Shown: in pieces, positions 55,464 to 55,806 of the stretch
Position numbering within the stretch: position 1 is the first letter of the stretch
Layout of the letters: each line of letters starts with the position of its first letter
From: Salinactinospora qingdaonensis
Lineage (GTDB): Bacteria; Actinomycetota; Actinomycetes; Streptosporangiales; Streptosporangiaceae
Length of the DNA: 55,806 nt
Reading direction: 5' to 3'
Assembly: GCF_039539445.1 (NCBI RefSeq)
Contig: NZ_BAABDD010000031.1
Location: 1 to 55,806, forward strand
Position numbers and translations under genes: made by a program
The notes under the pieces: model-generated
The model's input: only the letters and a program-made list of their open reading frames with translations
What the model was told of the DNA's origin: nothing
The model's database searches: none

Positions 55464-55501
55464 CGGCGGGGAGAGGGCGCGGGCCAGGTGGCGGGAGAAA
55501 G

Positions 55502-55750
55502 TTAGGCGTTGTCTTTGAGGGTGGTGAGGAAGGCCGACCACTCGGCAGCGCTGAAGGCGAGGTGGCCCAGCTCGGGGTGCTTGGAGTCGCGCACAGCCGC
55601 CCCACAGGGCAGGTCAGCGACCTCCACACAGTTTTGAGCGTGGCCGCTGTAGCTGCTGGTGCGGAAGTCGGTGGGGAGATGGGCGACTTCGACGCAGTTC
55701 TGTGAGTTCCCAGAGCTGTAGCTGCTCTTGCGGAACACGAGGTCAGGCAC
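55502..55750 (-). CDS. DUF397 domain protein
   Basis: The 82-residue protein contains two copies of the DUF397 motif: FRKSSYSSGNSQNCVEVAHL and FRTSSYSGHAQNCVEVADLP, then VRDSKHPELGHLAFSAAEWS. GTG 55750 lies inside the last codons of the upstream XRE-type gene, so the pair overlaps. DUF397/XRE pairs are abundant in actinobacteria and regulate development or act like toxin-antitoxin modules; the role here is unknown. Confidence 0.9.
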   Translation of the reverse strand: MPDLVFRKSSYSSGNSQNCVEVAHLPTDFRTSSYSGHAQNCVEVADLPCGAAVRDSKHPELGHLAFSAAEWSAFLTTLKDNA

Positions 55751-55805
55751 TGTTCTCACTCTCTTGCAGCACATCGCGGATGAACTGCTCGCTTTGCTGT
55801 TTGCT
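55743..55805 (-). CDS. XRE-family regulator, last 20 residues (cut by window edge)
   Basis: The frame reads SKQQSEQFIRDVLQESENSA and stops at 55743, overlapping the DUF397 start. The arrangement is that of XRE helix-turn-helix/DUF397 pairs; the DNA-binding domain lies outside the window, so the family is inferred from context. Confidence 0.55.
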   Translation of the reverse strand, partial: SKQQSEQFIRDVLQESENSA

Positions 55806-55806
55806 C

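Overview
The window is high-GC actinomycete chromosome, most likely from the Nocardiopsaceae and close to Thermobifida. The main evidence is a perfect 14-bp CelR operator (TGGGAGCGCTCCCA) upstream of a secreted AA10-FnIII-CBM2 polysaccharide monooxygenase. GTG starts, ATGA-coupled operons, a DUF397/XRE pair and GlnR-type boxes on nitrate genes agree with this. No rRNA, tRNA or CRISPR array was seen.

Layout. 1-605: tail of an IS982-type transposase abutting an AvrD-family gene that has lost its N-terminal half. 649-3866: P-loop NTPase, MerR regulator, MFS exporter and NAD(P)-binding protein; two related palindromes flank merR. 3966-17236: nitrate/nitrite assimilation. One operon is nirB-nirD-hemD(with DNA-binding tail)-cbiX and the other is narK-nasA-electron-transfer subunit; each has GlnR-like boxes upstream. 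Between them lie a TetR/saccharopine-dehydrogenase-like operon with twin operators and several small genes. 17390-21849: the ohrR/ohr pair and a metal ABC importer (permease, ATPase, lipoprotein) with its DtxR/MntR-type regulator. 22248-25423: CelR site, LPMO and a sugar porter. 25659-40194: mixed housekeeping genes (bioB, GNAT acetyltransferases, acyltransferase-SGNH, methyltransferase, Gfo/Idh/MocA oxidoreductase, hydrolase/CGNR regulator pair, ECF41 sigma factor with its carboxymuconolactone-decarboxylase partner).

40566-50237 is a Tn3-family transposon of about 9.7 kb with 37-bp terminal inverted repeats, a full tnpA, a palindromic candidate recombination site and a tyrosine recombinase (TnpI-like). 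The recombinase gene is split by a second, unrelated Tn3-type composite (45532-49727) flanked by a perfect 5-bp duplication, TCCTA. That composite is two inverted-repeat-bounded mini-elements, one with a gutted Tn3 transposase and one with an IS982 gene, enclosing about 2.1 kb with secreted or lipoprotein genes. A 58-codon SMP-like gene sits just inside the outer right repeat.

50375-53236 is a GbsR/MarR regulator-ABC exporter operon. The end holds an aminotransferase/HxlR divergent pair with twin operators and a DUF397/XRE pair. A 166-bp element with terminal inverted repeats occurs twice, each copy starting inside a gene's stop codon, and its core hairpin occurs twice more in a gene-free stretch.
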